64,000 bases of DNA from Leucobacter weissii (GTDB lineage: Bacteria; Actinomycetota; Actinomycetes; Actinomycetales; Microbacteriaceae). Below the pieces are notes generated by a model that made no database searches, was not told the origin of the DNA, and saw only the letters and a list, made by a program, of their open reading frames with translations. Of the stretch, positions 1-8,531 are shown piece by piece. The DNA lies in assembly GCF_017565745.1 (NCBI RefSeq), contig NZ_JAGDYM010000004.1, positions 310,001-374,000 of the forward strand, read 5' to 3'. Each line of letters starts with the position of its first letter. Position 1 is the stretch's first letter. The translations under genes were made by a program, and so were the position numbers.

Positions 1-684
1 ACCGACCCGCCGTCCCTCGAGCACGCTCAGCGCCTGGGTCGGGTGGACGCTCAGCGCGACTCCGGCGCGTTGGGCGACCACCGACTGGGCGCCCTCCAGT
101 CGCTGCGCGACCTGCTCGATGTTGAGCGGGCCGCCGATGAAGGCGATGCGATCGCGCCCGATGTCGACGAGGTGCTGCGCGGCCAGCCGACCGCCCTCCA
201 CGTCGTCGACCGAGACGGAGGAGAACGAGCGATCGGAGCTGCCGCGGTCGACCAGCACGACGGGGGTGCCCGTGTCGCGCAGACGCCAGAGCCGACTGAG
301 GTCGGTGTGCACCGGAGAGATGAGCAGGCCGGCCACGCGCTGCTCCTCGAAGAGGTCCAGGAGGGTCGCCTCCTGCCCGCTCGACTCGTCGCTCCCGCCG
401 AGCAGCACCGAGTAGCCCTCCTGGAGAGCGCGGTTCTGGGCGCCGTGCGCGAGGTCGGTGAAGAACGGGTTGCGGGTGTCGAGCACGACCAGGCCGATGG
501 TGCGGCTGCGCCCGACGCGCAGTTGCCTGGCGGCGTCGTTGCGCACGAAGCCGAGCCGGTCGATGGCCGAGGTGACGCGGGCGACCGTGGCGGGGGAGAC
601 CTTGTCGGGACGGTTGAGCACGTTCGAGACGGTGCCCACGGAGACGCCGGCCTCGCGGGCCACATCGCGCACACTCGCGGCCAT
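1..684 (-). CDS. LacI-family transcriptional regulator (C-terminus cut by window edge)
   Basis: The 228 codons present start at ATG 684 (read leftward), with AAGGAG about 10 nt upstream, and run off the left edge. The N-terminus is a typical LacI helix-turn-helix (SVRDVAREAGVSVGTVSNVL, residues about 4-23) followed by the hinge and a periplasmic-binding-protein-like sensor domain (IGLVVLDTRNPFFTDLAHGA from about residue 62). It is divergent from the rhamnose transport operon that starts at 947. Two TTGAAACG-type palindromes lie in the shared intergenic region, and one covers this gene's own -35. The likely role is repression of the rhamnose operon and of itself, with a rhamnose-pathway sugar as effector; effector and target are inferred from position. 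Confidence 0.9.
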   Translation of the reverse strand, partial: MAASVRDVAREAGVSVGTVSNVLNRPDKVSPATVARVTSAIDRLGFVRNDAARQLRVGRSRTIGLVVLDTRNPFFTDLAHGAQNRALQEGYSVLLGGSDESSGQEATLLDLFEEQRVAGLLISPVHTDLSRLWRLRDTGTPVVLVDRGSSDRSFSSVSVDDVEGGRLAAQHLVDIGRDRIAFIGGPLNIEQVAQRLEGAQSVVAQRAGVALSVHPTQALSVLEGRRVG

Positions 685-749
685 GTTTCACGACTCCTTC
701 GCCTTCGGCAAGGTCCCCGTCGGATGGACGACAGCGCCTCGCGGCTGAA

Positions 750-778
750 AGTCTACTCCGAGTTTTGAAACGCTTCAA
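750..778 (-). promoter_or_regulatory. Promoter of the LacI gene with overlapping operator
   Basis: Reading leftward, TTGAAG (773-778) and TAGACT (750-755) are separated by 17 nt, a good sigma-70-like pair. The -35 lies inside the palindrome TTGAAACGCTTCAA (765-778), which matches the general LacI-family operator. A repressor bound here would block its own gene. This is seen by eye and not tested. Confidence 0.6.
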
Positions 779-809
779 TAACGACTCGGCGCGATCTTCG
801 GCCTTGGAC

Positions 810-868
810 TTGACCCCGCCCGCTCGGTATGCATACACTCACTATGCTCGTTGATTGAAACGATTCAG
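810..868 (+). promoter_or_regulatory. Promoter and operator of the rhamnose operon
   Basis: TTGACC (810-815) and TACACT (834-839) are 18 nt apart. A second LacI-type palindrome, TTGAAACGATTCAG (855-868), lies just downstream of the expected start point at about 846, a classical roadblock position. Together with the copy at 765-778 it gives two operators about 90 bp apart, compatible with DNA looping by the divergent LacI protein. Confidence 0.6.
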
Positions 869-946
869 TTTTTGACACACGATCGAAACACATCGCTTGA
901 CACCCCCAGACACCGCCGTCCCGACGGCAGAAGGCCCGTGAGTTCA

Positions 947-2491
947 ATGAAGAGATCACCAGCTTCGGAAGCCGCGCTCGAGTTGCGCGGTGTGGCGAAG
1001 TCCTTCGGACAGGTGGTGGCGCTGCGCGACGGCAACCTCGTGCTCCGCCCCGGCTCGATCCACGCGCTCGTCGGCGAGAACGGTGCGGGCAAGTCCACCG
1101 TGGTGAAGATCATCGCCGGTCTGTACCGCCGGGATGCGGGGGAGATCCTGCTCTCCGGCGAACCGGTCGACTTCGCGGGCACCGCCGAGGCGAAGGCGGC
1201 CGGCATCGCGGTGATCTATCAGGAGCCCACGCTCTTCCCGGACCTCTCGGTGACCGAGAACATCTTCATGGGGCGCCAGCCCCGAGGCCGCTTCGGGCGG
1301 ATCGACCGGGGCCGGATGCGCACCGAGGTCGAGGGCCTGTTCGCGCAGCTCGGCGTGACGATGGATCCGGACCGGACCGCCGACGGCCTCTCGATCGCTG
1401 ACCAGCAGATGATCGAGATCGCGAAGGCCGTGTCCCTCGACGCCAAGGTGCTCATCATGGACGAGCCGACCGCGGCGCTCTCCGGGGTCGAGGTCGAGCG
1501 GCTCTTCCAGGTCGCGCGCTCGCTGCGCGACGAGGGCCGGGCGCTCGTGTTCATCTCTCACCGATTCGACGAGGTGTTCGCGCTCTGCGACACCATCACG
1601 GTGATGCGCGACGGCAGCTACGTCTCCACCACCGCCACGGACGACACCGATTCCGATCGGATCGTCGCGGAGATGGTCGGCCGCGAGATCACCGAGCTCT
1701 TCCCCAAGCTCGACGCCGAGATCGGCGAGCCGCTGCTCGAGGTCACCGGCCTCACCAGCCCCGGGATCTTCCACGACATCGACCTCACCGTGCGCTCCGG
1801 CGAGATCGTCGGCCTCGCCGGGCTGGTGGGAGCCGGACGCAGCGAGGTGGCCCGCGCGATCTTCGGGGTCGACGGCTATCGATCCGGCCGGGTGACCGTC
1901 GCGGGCAGGAGCGTGCCCAAGGGCAGGCCGACCGCCGCCATGCGCGCCGGCCTCGCCCTCGTCCCCGAGGATCGTCGCAAGCAGGGCCTCGTGCTCGAGG
2001 AGAGCGTCGCGCGCAACACCGCCTCGGCGATCCTCTCGTCGATCGCCAGGCTCGGCCTGGTGACCGCGCGGGCCGAGCACCGGGCCGCGCGCCCGTGGGC
2101 GGAGCGGCTCGAGGTGAAGGCCAGCGCCATGAGCACCCTCGCCGGCACCCTGTCCGGCGGCAACCAGCAGAAGGTCGTGCTGGGCAAATGGCTGGCGACG
2201 CGGCCGCAGGTGCTCATCATCGACGAGCCGACGCGCGGCATCGACGTGGGCACCAAGAGCGAGGTGCACCGCCTGCTCTCCACGCTCGCGAGAGAGGGCA
2301 TGGGCGTGCTGATGATCTCGAGCGAGCTCCCCGAGGTGCTCGGGATGGCCGATCGCGTCGTCGTCATGCACGAGGGCCGGATCACCGCCGACATCGACCG
2401 GGCCGAGGCCAGTCAGGAGAACGTGATGCGCGCTGCGACCCACAGCCCTGCCGACGGCCCGTCCGACGGCGGAACGGAGGCGAGCGCATGA
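947..2491 (+). CDS. rhaT: Rhamnose ABC importer, double ATPase subunit
   Basis: This 514-residue CUT2 sugar ABC ATPase has two nucleotide-binding domains in one chain and powers uptake through the two permeases that follow. The first domain has Walker [10 protein letters not shown] (about 43-51) and Walker [12 protein letters not shown]. Its signature is degenerate (LSIADQQ). The second domain has a weak P-loop (GLVGAGRSE) but an intact LSGGNQQK signature and [14 protein letters not shown], the usual asymmetry of this family. ATG 947 lies 12 nt after AGAAGG; GTG 938 is too close to that motif, though possible. The gene overlaps the next by ATGA. Rhamnose is assigned because rhaM and rhaI close the operon. 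Confidence 0.9.
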   Translation: MKRSPASEAALELRGVAKSFGQVVALRDGNLVLRPGSIHALVGENGAGKSTVVKIIAGLYRRDAGEILLSGEPVDFAGTAEAKAAGIAVIYQEPTLFPDLSVTENIFMGRQPRGRFGRIDRGRMRTEVEGLFAQLGVTMDPDRTADGLSIADQQMIEIAKAVSLDAKVLIMDEPTAALSGVEVERLFQVARSLRDEGRALVFISHRFDEVFALCDTITVMRDGSYVSTTATDDTDSDRIVAEMVGREITELFPKLDAEIGEPLLEVTGLTSPGIFHDIDLTVRSGEIVGLAGLVGAGRSEVARAIFGVDGYRSGRVTVAGRSVPKGRPTAAMRAGLALVPEDRRKQGLVLEESVARNTASAILSSIARLGLVTARAEHRAARPWAERLEVKASAMSTLAGTLSGGNQQKVVLGKWLATRPQVLIIDEPTRGIDVGTKSEVHRLLSTLAREGMGVLMISSELPEVLGMADRVVVMHEGRITADIDRAEASQENVMRAATHSPADGPSDGGTEASA

Positions 2492-3522
2492 GCGCGGACG
2501 CGGTGACCATCACGCGGCGCGGCGGATTCGGCCGCGCCCTCGCCGGCATCGCCAGCGCGAGGGAGGCGGGCATCGTGCTCGCGGTGCTCCTCGTGGTGCT
2601 GGCGGCGACGCTCAAGAACCCCAACTTCCTCTTCTCGCCCGACGGCTTCCGAGACCTCTGGCTCACGCCCTCGCTCCTGATGCTGGTGGCGGTGGGGCAG
2701 GCCGTGGTCCTGATCACCCGCAACGTCGACCTCTCGGTCGGGTCGGTGCTCGGCCTCTCCGCCTATCTCACCGGGCGGCTGTTCATCGATCTGCCGGGCA
2801 TCCCGATGATCGCGGTGATCGTGATCGCCGTCGTCTTCGGCGGGCTGCTCGGCCTGATCAACGGCGCACTCGTCGCCTTCGCGAGAGTGCCCGCGCTCGT
2901 CATCACCCTCGGCACGATGTACGCCTACCGTGGCATCAACGTGTGGTGGGCGGGATCGGATCGCGTCAACGCCTCCGATCTGCCGCGGGAGTTCCTGCAG
3001 CTCGGCACCGCGCAGGTGCTCACGATCCCGGTGCTGACGATCATCGCGGTCGTCGTGCTGATCGCCGTGGCCTGGTGGATGCGGAACACGCGGGCCGGCC
3101 GCGAGTGCTACGCGATCGGCTCCGACCCTGCGGCCGCCGAGCTCTACGGTCTGCCGGTCACGCGGCGCGTCCTGTCGGCCTTCGTGCTCTCCGGAGCGCT
3201 CGCGGGCTTCGCGGGCGTGCTCTACGCGGCGCGCTACGGCACCATCAACTCGCAGGCCGGGTCGGGCTGGGAGCTCGACGCGGTGGGCGCGGCCGTGATC
3301 GGCGGCGTCGCCATCTTCGGCGGCGTCGGCACGGTCTGGGGCGCGGCCATCGGCGCGGTGCTGCTCATGACCATCAACCGGGCGCTCCCGGTGCTGGGCG
3401 TGCCCGACTTCTGGCAGCGCGCCGTGGTCGGCGTGCTCATCATCGGCGCGATCGTGCTCGACCGCGTGCTCGCCCTGCGCCAGCATCGAAGACTCATCGA
3501 GGAACGGGAGACGAAGCGATGA
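2488..3522 (+). CDS. rhaP: Rhamnose ABC importer, permease subunit 1
   Basis: This 344-residue inner-membrane permease belongs to the BPD_transp_2 (RbsC/AraH) family and has about ten hydrophobic segments. Family landmarks are the [14 protein letters not shown] loop after the second or third segment, the [15 protein letters not shown] cytoplasmic segment and the [15 protein letters not shown] motif near the C-terminus. The start ATG overlaps the stop of the ATPase gene (ATGA), and its own stop overlaps the start of the second permease, so translation of the three genes is probably coupled. Together with the neighbouring permease it should form the heterodimeric sugar channel. Confidence 0.88.
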   Translation: MSADAVTITRRGGFGRALAGIASAREAGIVLAVLLVVLAATLKNPNFLFSPDGFRDLWLTPSLLMLVAVGQAVVLITRNVDLSVGSVLGLSAYLTGRLFIDLPGIPMIAVIVIAVVFGGLLGLINGALVAFARVPALVITLGTMYAYRGINVWWAGSDRVNASDLPREFLQLGTAQVLTIPVLTIIAVVVLIAVAWWMRNTRAGRECYAIGSDPAAAELYGLPVTRRVLSAFVLSGALAGFAGVLYAARYGTINSQAGSGWELDAVGAAVIGGVAIFGGVGTVWGAAIGAVLLMTINRALPVLGVPDFWQRAVVGVLIIGAIVLDRVLALRQHRRLIEERETKR

Positions 3523-4571
3523 CCGCAGTGAACACGGGAACGCTGCGACCGATCGCGGAGTTCGACCGCCCGCTCTGGCAGCGCTGGTTCGCCACCCGCG
3601 AGATGGCCATCATCGCCCTCTTCGCCGTGGTGGTCGTGATCGCCGCCGCCGTCGTGCCGAACTTCGGCAGCAAGATCACGATGACCTATCTGCTGATGGA
3701 CATGTTCCCCATCCTCATCATCGCCCTGCCGATGACGGCGATCATCGTGACCGGCGAGATCGATCTCTCCGTCGCCAGCACCGTGGGGCTCTCGAGCGTG
3801 CTCACGGGCGTGCTCACCCAGGCCGGCGTGCCCTTCGGCCTCGCCCTGGTGTGCGCGATCGTCGGCGGAGTCCTGTGCGGGGCGCTCAACGGCTTCCTCG
3901 TCACCGTGGTCGGGCTGCCGTCCCTCGCGGTGACCATCGGCACGCTCGCGCTCTACCGGGGGCTCGCGGTCGGGCTGCTCGGCACGACCGCGGTCACCGA
4001 CTTCCCCGAGTTCTGGACGGGGCTCGTGAAGGCGAAGATCGGCGACACGGGCATCCCGGTGACGATCGTGGTCGTGATCCTGCTCGCGACGGTCTTCGCC
4101 GTGCTGCTGCACTTCACCCGATTCGGCCGCGGGATCTTCGCGATCGGCCTCGCCCCGGAGGCGGCGCGCTTCCAGGGTGTGAGCGTCGAGCGCACCAAGT
4201 TCGTCCTCTTCGTCCTCAGCGGCGCCGTCGCGGCGCTGGCCGGCGTCTACTACACCCTGCGCTACGGCAGCGCCCGCGGCGACAACGCCACGGGCATGGA
4301 GATGCAGGTGATCGCCGCGGTGCTGCTCGGCGGCGTGTCGATCTTCGGCGGCCGCGGCGCCCTCCACGGGGTCATCGCGGGCGTGCTGCTCATCGGCTCC
4401 CTCGCGAGCGCGCTGCGTCTCGCGACCGTCGGATCCGATGTGATCAACATCATCACCGGCGTGCTGCTGATCGCCGCGGTCGTCTCTTCGAGCGTGTTCG
4501 CCGCGTTCCGCAACCGGCGCAGACGCACGAAGCTCGTACTCGCGGGCACCGCGACCCCGGTCGGGGGATGA
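3519..4571 (+). CDS. rhaQ: Rhamnose ABC importer, permease subunit 2
   Basis: This second CUT2 permease of 350 residues shares the family landmarks: GEIDLSVASTVGLSS, FAIGLAPEAARFQGV and GGVSIFGGRGALHG. A cytoplasmic N-terminal stretch of about 25 residues precedes the first membrane segment, and the C-terminus is Arg/Lys-rich (RNRRRRTK), consistent with a cytoplasmic end. It starts inside the stop codon of the first permease. An 88-nt gap follows before the binding-protein gene and contains short tandem repeats and a small hairpin. Confidence 0.88.
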   Translation: MTAVNTGTLRPIAEFDRPLWQRWFATREMAIIALFAVVVVIAAAVVPNFGSKITMTYLLMDMFPILIIALPMTAIIVTGEIDLSVASTVGLSSVLTGVLTQAGVPFGLALVCAIVGGVLCGALNGFLVTVVGLPSLAVTIGTLALYRGLAVGLLGTTAVTDFPEFWTGLVKAKIGDTGIPVTIVVVILLATVFAVLLHFTRFGRGIFAIGLAPEAARFQGVSVERTKFVLFVLSGAVAALAGVYYTLRYGSARGDNATGMEMQVIAAVLLGGVSIFGGRGALHGVIAGVLLIGSLASALRLATVGSDVINIITGVLLIAAVVSSSVFAAFRNRRRRTKLVLAGTATPVGG

Positions 4572-4587
4572 CGGCCCCGATCGACTG

Positions 4588-4638
4588 ACCGAACGACCGA
4601 ATAACCGAACGAGAACCCACCCCCGCCGCCGTGCGGGG
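4588..4638 (+). repeat. Three tandem 8-mers plus small hairpin before rhaS
   Basis: The units ACCGAACG, ACCGAATA and ACCGAACG follow each other at 4588-4611. A 6-bp hairpin (CCCCGC 4621-4626 with GCGGGG 4633-4638) sits immediately before the ribosome site of rhaS. Possible roles are a spacer or mRNA processing site that lets the binding protein be made in excess; this is inference. Confidence 0.4.
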
Positions 4639-4659
4639 ACAACGAAAGGAAACAGAACG

Positions 4660-5706
4660 ATGCGGTTCAACACACAGAAGCGGGCCGGCGCCGTCCTCGC
4701 GCTCGCGGCCTCCGCGGCGCTGCTGCTCAGCGGCTGCAGCGGCGACACGGGAGACACCGGCTCCGGCGACACCGGATCGGGAGAGACCGGTTCGGGCGCC
4801 AGCGTCACCTTCCTCCCGAAGAACCTGGGCAACCCCTACTTCGACACCTCGAGCGCGGGCGGCAAGGCCGCCGTCGAGGAGTTCGGCGGCACCTTCAGCG
4901 AGGTCGGCCCCGCCGAGGCCACGCCCGACGCCCAGGTGAGCTTCATCAACACCGCGACGCAGCAGGGCGTCGACGCGCTGGCCGTGTCGGCGAACGACCC
5001 GCAGGCCATCTGCGACGCGCTGAACGAGGCCCGCGACAACGACGTGAAGGTCGTCACCTTCGACTCCGACACCAATCCCGAGTGCCGGGACCTGTTCGTC
5101 AACCAGGCCGACGCCGCGGGCATCGCCCAGGTGCAGCTCGACATGATCGCCGAGCAGATCGGCGACGAGGGCCAGATCGCGATCCTCTCGGCGGCGGCCA
5201 ACGCCACGAACCAGAACGCCTGGATCGAGCTGATCGAGGACGAGATCGCGGCGAACCACCCGGACATCGAGCTGGTCGAGGTGGTCTACGGCGACGACGA
5301 CGATCAGACCTCGTTCGACAAGACCGCGGCGCTGCTCCAGACCTACCCCGAGCTCAAGGGCATCGTCTCGCCGACGACGGTCGGCATCGCGGCCGCCGCG
5401 CGCTACCTGTCGACCTCCGATGCCAAGGGCGAGGTCGCGCTGACCGGTCTCGGCACCCCGAACCAGATGCGCGAGTACGTCGAGGACGGAACCGTCACCG
5501 AGTTCGCGCTGTGGAACCCGGAGGATCTCGGCTACCTCACCGCCTTCGCCGCGCAGGCGCTCGTCGACGGCACGGTGACCGGCGCCGAGGGCGACACCTT
5601 CGAGGCCGGCAAGCTCGGCGAGTACACGGTCGGCGCCGACGGCGTCGTGCTGCTCGGAGAGCCCTACCGCTTCAACGCGGACAACATCGGCGACTTCGAC
5701 TTCTGA
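4660..5706 (+). CDS. rhaS: Rhamnose ABC importer, substrate-binding lipoprotein
   Basis: This 348-residue periplasmic-binding-protein-type (Peripla_BP_4) lipoprotein has a positively charged N-terminus, a hydrophobic core and the lipobox LLSGC with Cys26 as the expected lipidation site. A flexible linker with three GDTGSG-like repeats (about residues 28-45) follows. The mature domain starts at SVTFLPKNLGNPYFDTSS, the usual opening of CUT2 sugar binders. It should capture L-rhamnose outside the membrane and deliver it to the two permeases. The start ATG has GAAAGGAAA upstream. A stem-loop begins 7 nt after the stop, between this gene and rhaM. Confidence 0.9.
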   Translation: MRFNTQKRAGAVLALAASAALLLSGCSGDTGDTGSGDTGSGETGSGASVTFLPKNLGNPYFDTSSAGGKAAVEEFGGTFSEVGPAEATPDAQVSFINTATQQGVDALAVSANDPQAICDALNEARDNDVKVVTFDSDTNPECRDLFVNQADAAGIAQVQLDMIAEQIGDEGQIAILSAAANATNQNAWIELIEDEIAANHPDIELVEVVYGDDDDQTSFDKTAALLQTYPELKGIVSPTTVGIAAAARYLSTSDAKGEVALTGLGTPNQMREYVEDGTVTEFALWNPEDLGYLTAFAAQALVDGTVTGAEGDTFEAGKLGEYTVGADGVVLLGEPYRFNADNIGDFDF

Positions 5707-5713
5707 GTCGTCG

Positions 5714-5752
5714 ACCGGCGGCGCCCCTCGCATCCCGGGGAGCGCCGCCGGT
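5714..5752 (+). terminator. Hairpin between rhaS and rhaM
   Basis: The arms 5714-5727 and 5737-5752 pair over at least 11 bp (ACCGGCGGCGC with GCGCCGCCGGT), with one bulge and no T-run after it. Because rhaM and rhaI follow on the same strand, it is more likely a partial terminator or mRNA-stabilising stem behind the binding-protein gene than a full stop. Similar stems follow the other three binding-protein genes in this window. Confidence 0.6.
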
Positions 5753-5793
5753 ACCACCCGCATCATCGGGACGAGAACGGAAAGGTGTCAGCG

Positions 5794-6171
5794 ATGCGCG
5801 TCTGCTTCCAGCTGCAGGTGAGGCCGGATCGGCTCGACGAGTACGTGCGGCGTCACGCGGCCGTGCCGCCCGAGATGCTCCAGGCGATCGTCGACGCCGG
5901 CCGGCGCGACTACTCCCTCTTCCTGAGGGACGACGGCCTGCTGATCGGCACCTACGAGACCGATGACGACGAAGCCGCTCGGCGTGCGCTCGCGGAGGAT
6001 CCCCGCACGCGCGCCTGGGAGGCGGAGATGGCCGACTTCTTCGTCGCCCTCGACGGGCGACCCGACCAGGGCGCGCCCCGGCTCCGAGAGGTGTTCAACC
6101 TCGAGGAGCAGGCCGCCGCCGCGGGGCTCGCGGAGAGCCGCGAGCCCGCAGAGACCGGCCGGCCCGCGTGA
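5794..6171 (+). CDS. rhaM: L-rhamnose mutarotase
   Basis: This 125-residue protein of the RhaM family (formerly DUF718) interconverts alpha- and beta-L-rhamnose to supply the isomerase. Family features are the opening MRVCFQLQVRPDRLDEYVRR, YSLFLRDDGLLIGTYE in the middle, and the W..EMADFF segment at about residues 74-82. The C-terminal 20 or so residues (AAAAGLAESREPAETGRPA) are extra and low in complexity. ATG 5794 has GGAAAGG 8 nt upstream and is preferred over the in-frame GTG at 5785. The gene sits between the binding protein and the rhamnose isomerase, which supports the substrate assignment for the whole operon. Confidence 0.92.
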   Translation: MRVCFQLQVRPDRLDEYVRRHAAVPPEMLQAIVDAGRRDYSLFLRDDGLLIGTYETDDDEAARRALAEDPRTRAWEAEMADFFVALDGRPDQGAPRLREVFNLEEQAAAAGLAESREPAETGRPA

Positions 6172-6208
6172 CCGGCCGCATCACACCCCCGACACGAAAG
6201 CGCACATC

Positions 6209-7381
6209 ATGAGCACCCTGCTGACCCCCGACGCCCGGGCCGTACTCGAGCGATTGGCCATCGAGGTCCCCTCGTGGGCCTACGGAAACTCGGGCACGAG
6301 GTTCAAGGTGTTCGGCACCCCGGGCACGCCCCGGGATCCCTTCGAGAAGATCTCCGACGCGGCCCAGGTGCATCGGCACACCGGACTCGCACCCGCCGTC
6401 GCCCTGCACATCCCGTGGGACCTGGTCGACGACTTCGCGGCGCTCAAGGCGCACGCGGAGACCGAGGGCGTCGCCCTCGGGACGATCAACTCCAACACCT
6501 TCCAGGACGACGACTACAAGCTCGGCTCGCTCGCGCACGCCGACGACCGCATCCGCCGGAAGGCCATCGACCACCACCTCGCGTGCATCGACATCATGGA
6601 CCTCACGGGATCCCGCGACCTCAAGATCTGGCTGGCGGACGGGTCGAACTACCCGGGTCAGGCCGATCTGCGCGACCGTCAGGACCGGCTGCAGGATTCG
6701 CTGCAGCGGATCTACGAGCGTCTCGGCGAGGAGCAGCGCCTCGTGCTCGAGTACAAGTTCTTCGAGCCCGCGTTCTACCACACCGACGTGCCGGACTGGG
6801 GCACCTCCTACGCGCAGGTGAGCGCGCTCGGGGAGCGGGCGCTCGTGTGCCTCGACACCGGGCACCATGCGCCCGGCACCAACATCGAGTTCATCGTGAT
6901 GCAGCTGCTGCGCCTCGGGAAGCTGGGCTCCTTCGACTTCAACTCCCGCTTCTACGCCGACGACGACCTCATCGTCGGCGCGGCGGACCCCTTCCAGCTG
7001 TTCCGGATCCTCGTCGAGGTGGTGCGCGGCGGCGGTCTCGAGGCGGACAGCCCGGTGGCGTTCATGCTCGACCAGTGCCACAACATCGAGGACAAGATCC
7101 CCGGTCAGATCCGCTCGGTGCTCAACGTCCAGGAGATGGCGGCCCGCGCGCTGCTGCTGGATCGAGACGCCCTGGGCGCGGCGCAGGCCGCCGGCGACGT
7201 GCTGAGCGCGAACGGCGTCTTCATGGACGCCTTCCAGACGGACGTGCGCCCCGCGCTCGCGGAATGGCGGGAGTCCCGCGGGCTGCCCGCCGACCCGATG
7301 GCCGCCTACGCCTCGTCCGGCTACTTCGAGCGGATCGCGGCCGAGCGGGTCGGCGGCACGCAGGCGAGCTGGGGCGCCTGA
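6209..7381 (+). CDS. rhaI: L-rhamnose isomerase
   Basis: This 390-residue protein resembles the RhaI-type L-rhamnose isomerases (Pseudomonas/Rhizobium type, xylose-isomerase-like TIM barrel), which convert L-rhamnose to L-rhamnulose in the cytoplasm. Recognisable segments are ALHIPWDLVDDF (about 68-79), LKIWLADGSNYPGQ, the glutamate-containing VLEYKFFEPAFYHTD and the CLDTGHHAPGTNIEFI metal-site segment. The start ATG 6209 was chosen over the longer open frame because upstream residues overlap rhaM and do not look like this family. It is the last gene of the operon. Its product would be used by RhaB (39,502) and RhaEW (37,460), encoded about 30 kb away. Confidence 0.92.
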   Translation: MSTLLTPDARAVLERLAIEVPSWAYGNSGTRFKVFGTPGTPRDPFEKISDAAQVHRHTGLAPAVALHIPWDLVDDFAALKAHAETEGVALGTINSNTFQDDDYKLGSLAHADDRIRRKAIDHHLACIDIMDLTGSRDLKIWLADGSNYPGQADLRDRQDRLQDSLQRIYERLGEEQRLVLEYKFFEPAFYHTDVPDWGTSYAQVSALGERALVCLDTGHHAPGTNIEFIVMQLLRLGKLGSFDFNSRFYADDDLIVGAADPFQLFRILVEVVRGGGLEADSPVAFMLDQCHNIEDKIPGQIRSVLNVQEMAARALLLDRDALGAAQAAGDVLSANGVFMDAFQTDVRPALAEWRESRGLPADPMAAYASSGYFERIAAERVGGTQASWGA

Positions 7382-7414
7382 GCCGAGATCCGCCCGCCGC
7401 CCGCCGCGACGGGG

Positions 7415-7444
7415 TAGCATTGTTCAATGAACCGTAGTTCGAAC
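7415..7444 (+). promoter_or_regulatory. Promoter -10 and operators of the second LacI gene
   Basis: The -10 candidate TAGCAT (7415-7420) is followed at once by the inverted repeat GTTCAATGAAC (7422-7432) and by GTTCGAAC (7437-7444). The expected transcription start (about 7427) falls inside the first palindrome. The half-site GGTTCA/TGAACC recurs upstream of the operon at 15,360, suggesting one regulator for both. Confidence 0.55.
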
Positions 7445-7462
7445 AGTGCAGGGCGGTGATCG

Positions 7463-8464
7463 TTGACGACCATACGCGATGTGGCGCGCCTCGCCGGCGT
7501 GTCGTCCGGCACCGTGAGCAACGTGCTCAACCGACCGTCGTACGTTCGGGCCGAGACTCGTGAGCGGGTCATGCAGGCGATCTCGGAGCTCGATTTCGTT
7601 CCGAATCAGCGCTCGCGTCAGTTCCGTCCGGGACGCACGCGCTCGATCGGGATCACCGTCGCCGAGCTCGGAAACCCGTTCTTCGTCGATGTCGCGCTCG
7701 GCGCGGAGGCCTTCTGCCGCGAGCACGACCTCGGAGTCGTGCTCTGCAACAGCTCCTACGATCCCTTGCTGGAATCGCAGAATCTCGATCTGCTCGTGCA
7801 GCAGCGCGTGCAGGGGATCATCATCTCGCCGGTCGACGAGAAGAGCTCCCGCTTGGACATGCTGAGGGATCGCGGCGTGCCGATGGTGTTCGTGGATCGC
7901 GTCGGCGACGACCGCGATGTCTGGTCGGTCGTCGTGGACGACCGCGAGGGCGGCCGTCTCGGCGCCCAGCACCTCATCGGCAGAGGTCACCGCAGGATCG
8001 CGTTCGTCGGCCACCCCCACCGCTCCCGGAAGGTCCGCGAGCGGTACGAGGGGGTCAGGGAGGTCGTGGATCGCTCAGCCGGCGACATCACCTTGGAGAT
8101 CGTCTCGAGCGCCTCGTGGACGGTGAACGACGGCCGCGCGGTCGGTGCGGCTCTCGCCCTGCGGCCGCCGGACAAGCGACCGCGGGCGGTGCTCTGCGCG
8201 AACGACATGCTCGCTCTCGGACTCATGCAGGAGCTGATCCGAGCGGGATTGCGCATCCCCGACGACATCGCGGTGGTGGGATACGACGATCTGGAGTGGG
8301 CGGCGCTCGGAGCCGTTCCGCTGACGACGATCGCCCAGCCTCGCGCGGAGCTGGGGCGCACCGCGGTCGAGATGATGATCAGCCTGATCGACGGCTCCGG
8401 TTCCGCCCTCGAGGCGAACCACGTCGTGCTGGCGCCCGAGCTCGTCGTGCGGGACTCGAGCTGA
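7463..8464 (+). CDS. LacI-family transcriptional regulator
   Basis: This complete 333-residue LacI-family repressor begins with the DNA-binding domain TIRDVARLAGVSSGTVSNVL (about residues 3-22). The ligand-binding core starts at IGITVAELGNPFFVDVALGA, has the inter-lobe segment VLCANDMLALGLMQELIRAG, and ends with the usual VGYDDLEWA region. Translation probably starts at TTG 7463, because the conserved HTH begins immediately and GGGCGG lies 7 nt upstream. It converges on the six-gene minus-strand operon 15,360 to 8,532 rather than flanking its promoter. Matching palindromes next to this gene's promoter and the operon's promoter make that operon its probable target. The effector sugar is unknown. 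Confidence 0.9.
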   Translation: MTTIRDVARLAGVSSGTVSNVLNRPSYVRAETRERVMQAISELDFVPNQRSRQFRPGRTRSIGITVAELGNPFFVDVALGAEAFCREHDLGVVLCNSSYDPLLESQNLDLLVQQRVQGIIISPVDEKSSRLDMLRDRGVPMVFVDRVGDDRDVWSVVVDDREGGRLGAQHLIGRGHRRIAFVGHPHRSRKVRERYEGVREVVDRSAGDITLEIVSSASWTVNDGRAVGAALALRPPDKRPRAVLCANDMLALGLMQELIRAGLRIPDDIAVVGYDDLEWAALGAVPLTTIAQPRAELGRTAVEMMISLIDGSGSALEANHVVLAPELVVRDSS

Positions 8465-8483
8465 CACCGTCCTGGGGACGGAA

Positions 8484-8516
8484 GGGGGCGGGGCGGCTCC
8501 TCGCCGCCCCGCCCCC
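8484..8516. terminator. Bidirectional terminator-like stem-loop between convergent genes
   Basis: The perfect 14-bp stem GGGGGCGGGGCGGC (8484-8497) pairs with its complement at 8503-8516 around a 5-nt loop. It lies between the stop of the LacI gene (8464) and the stop of the binding-protein gene (8532), so it can serve both strands. There is no T-run, as is common in high-GC actinobacteria. Confidence 0.75.
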
Positions 8517-8531
8517 GAATGCGGTCGAACC

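Noticed and set aside
51-674. Minus-strand frame of 207 codons at the left edge
   Set aside because: It is out of frame with the LacI gene at 1-684, whose translation matches the family along its whole length.
956-2443. Long open frame antisense to the rhamnose ATPase gene (and similar long antisense frames throughout)
   Set aside because: These are shadows caused by high GC: composition is Arg/Ala/Gly/His-rich without any domain, while the other strand encodes clear protein families.
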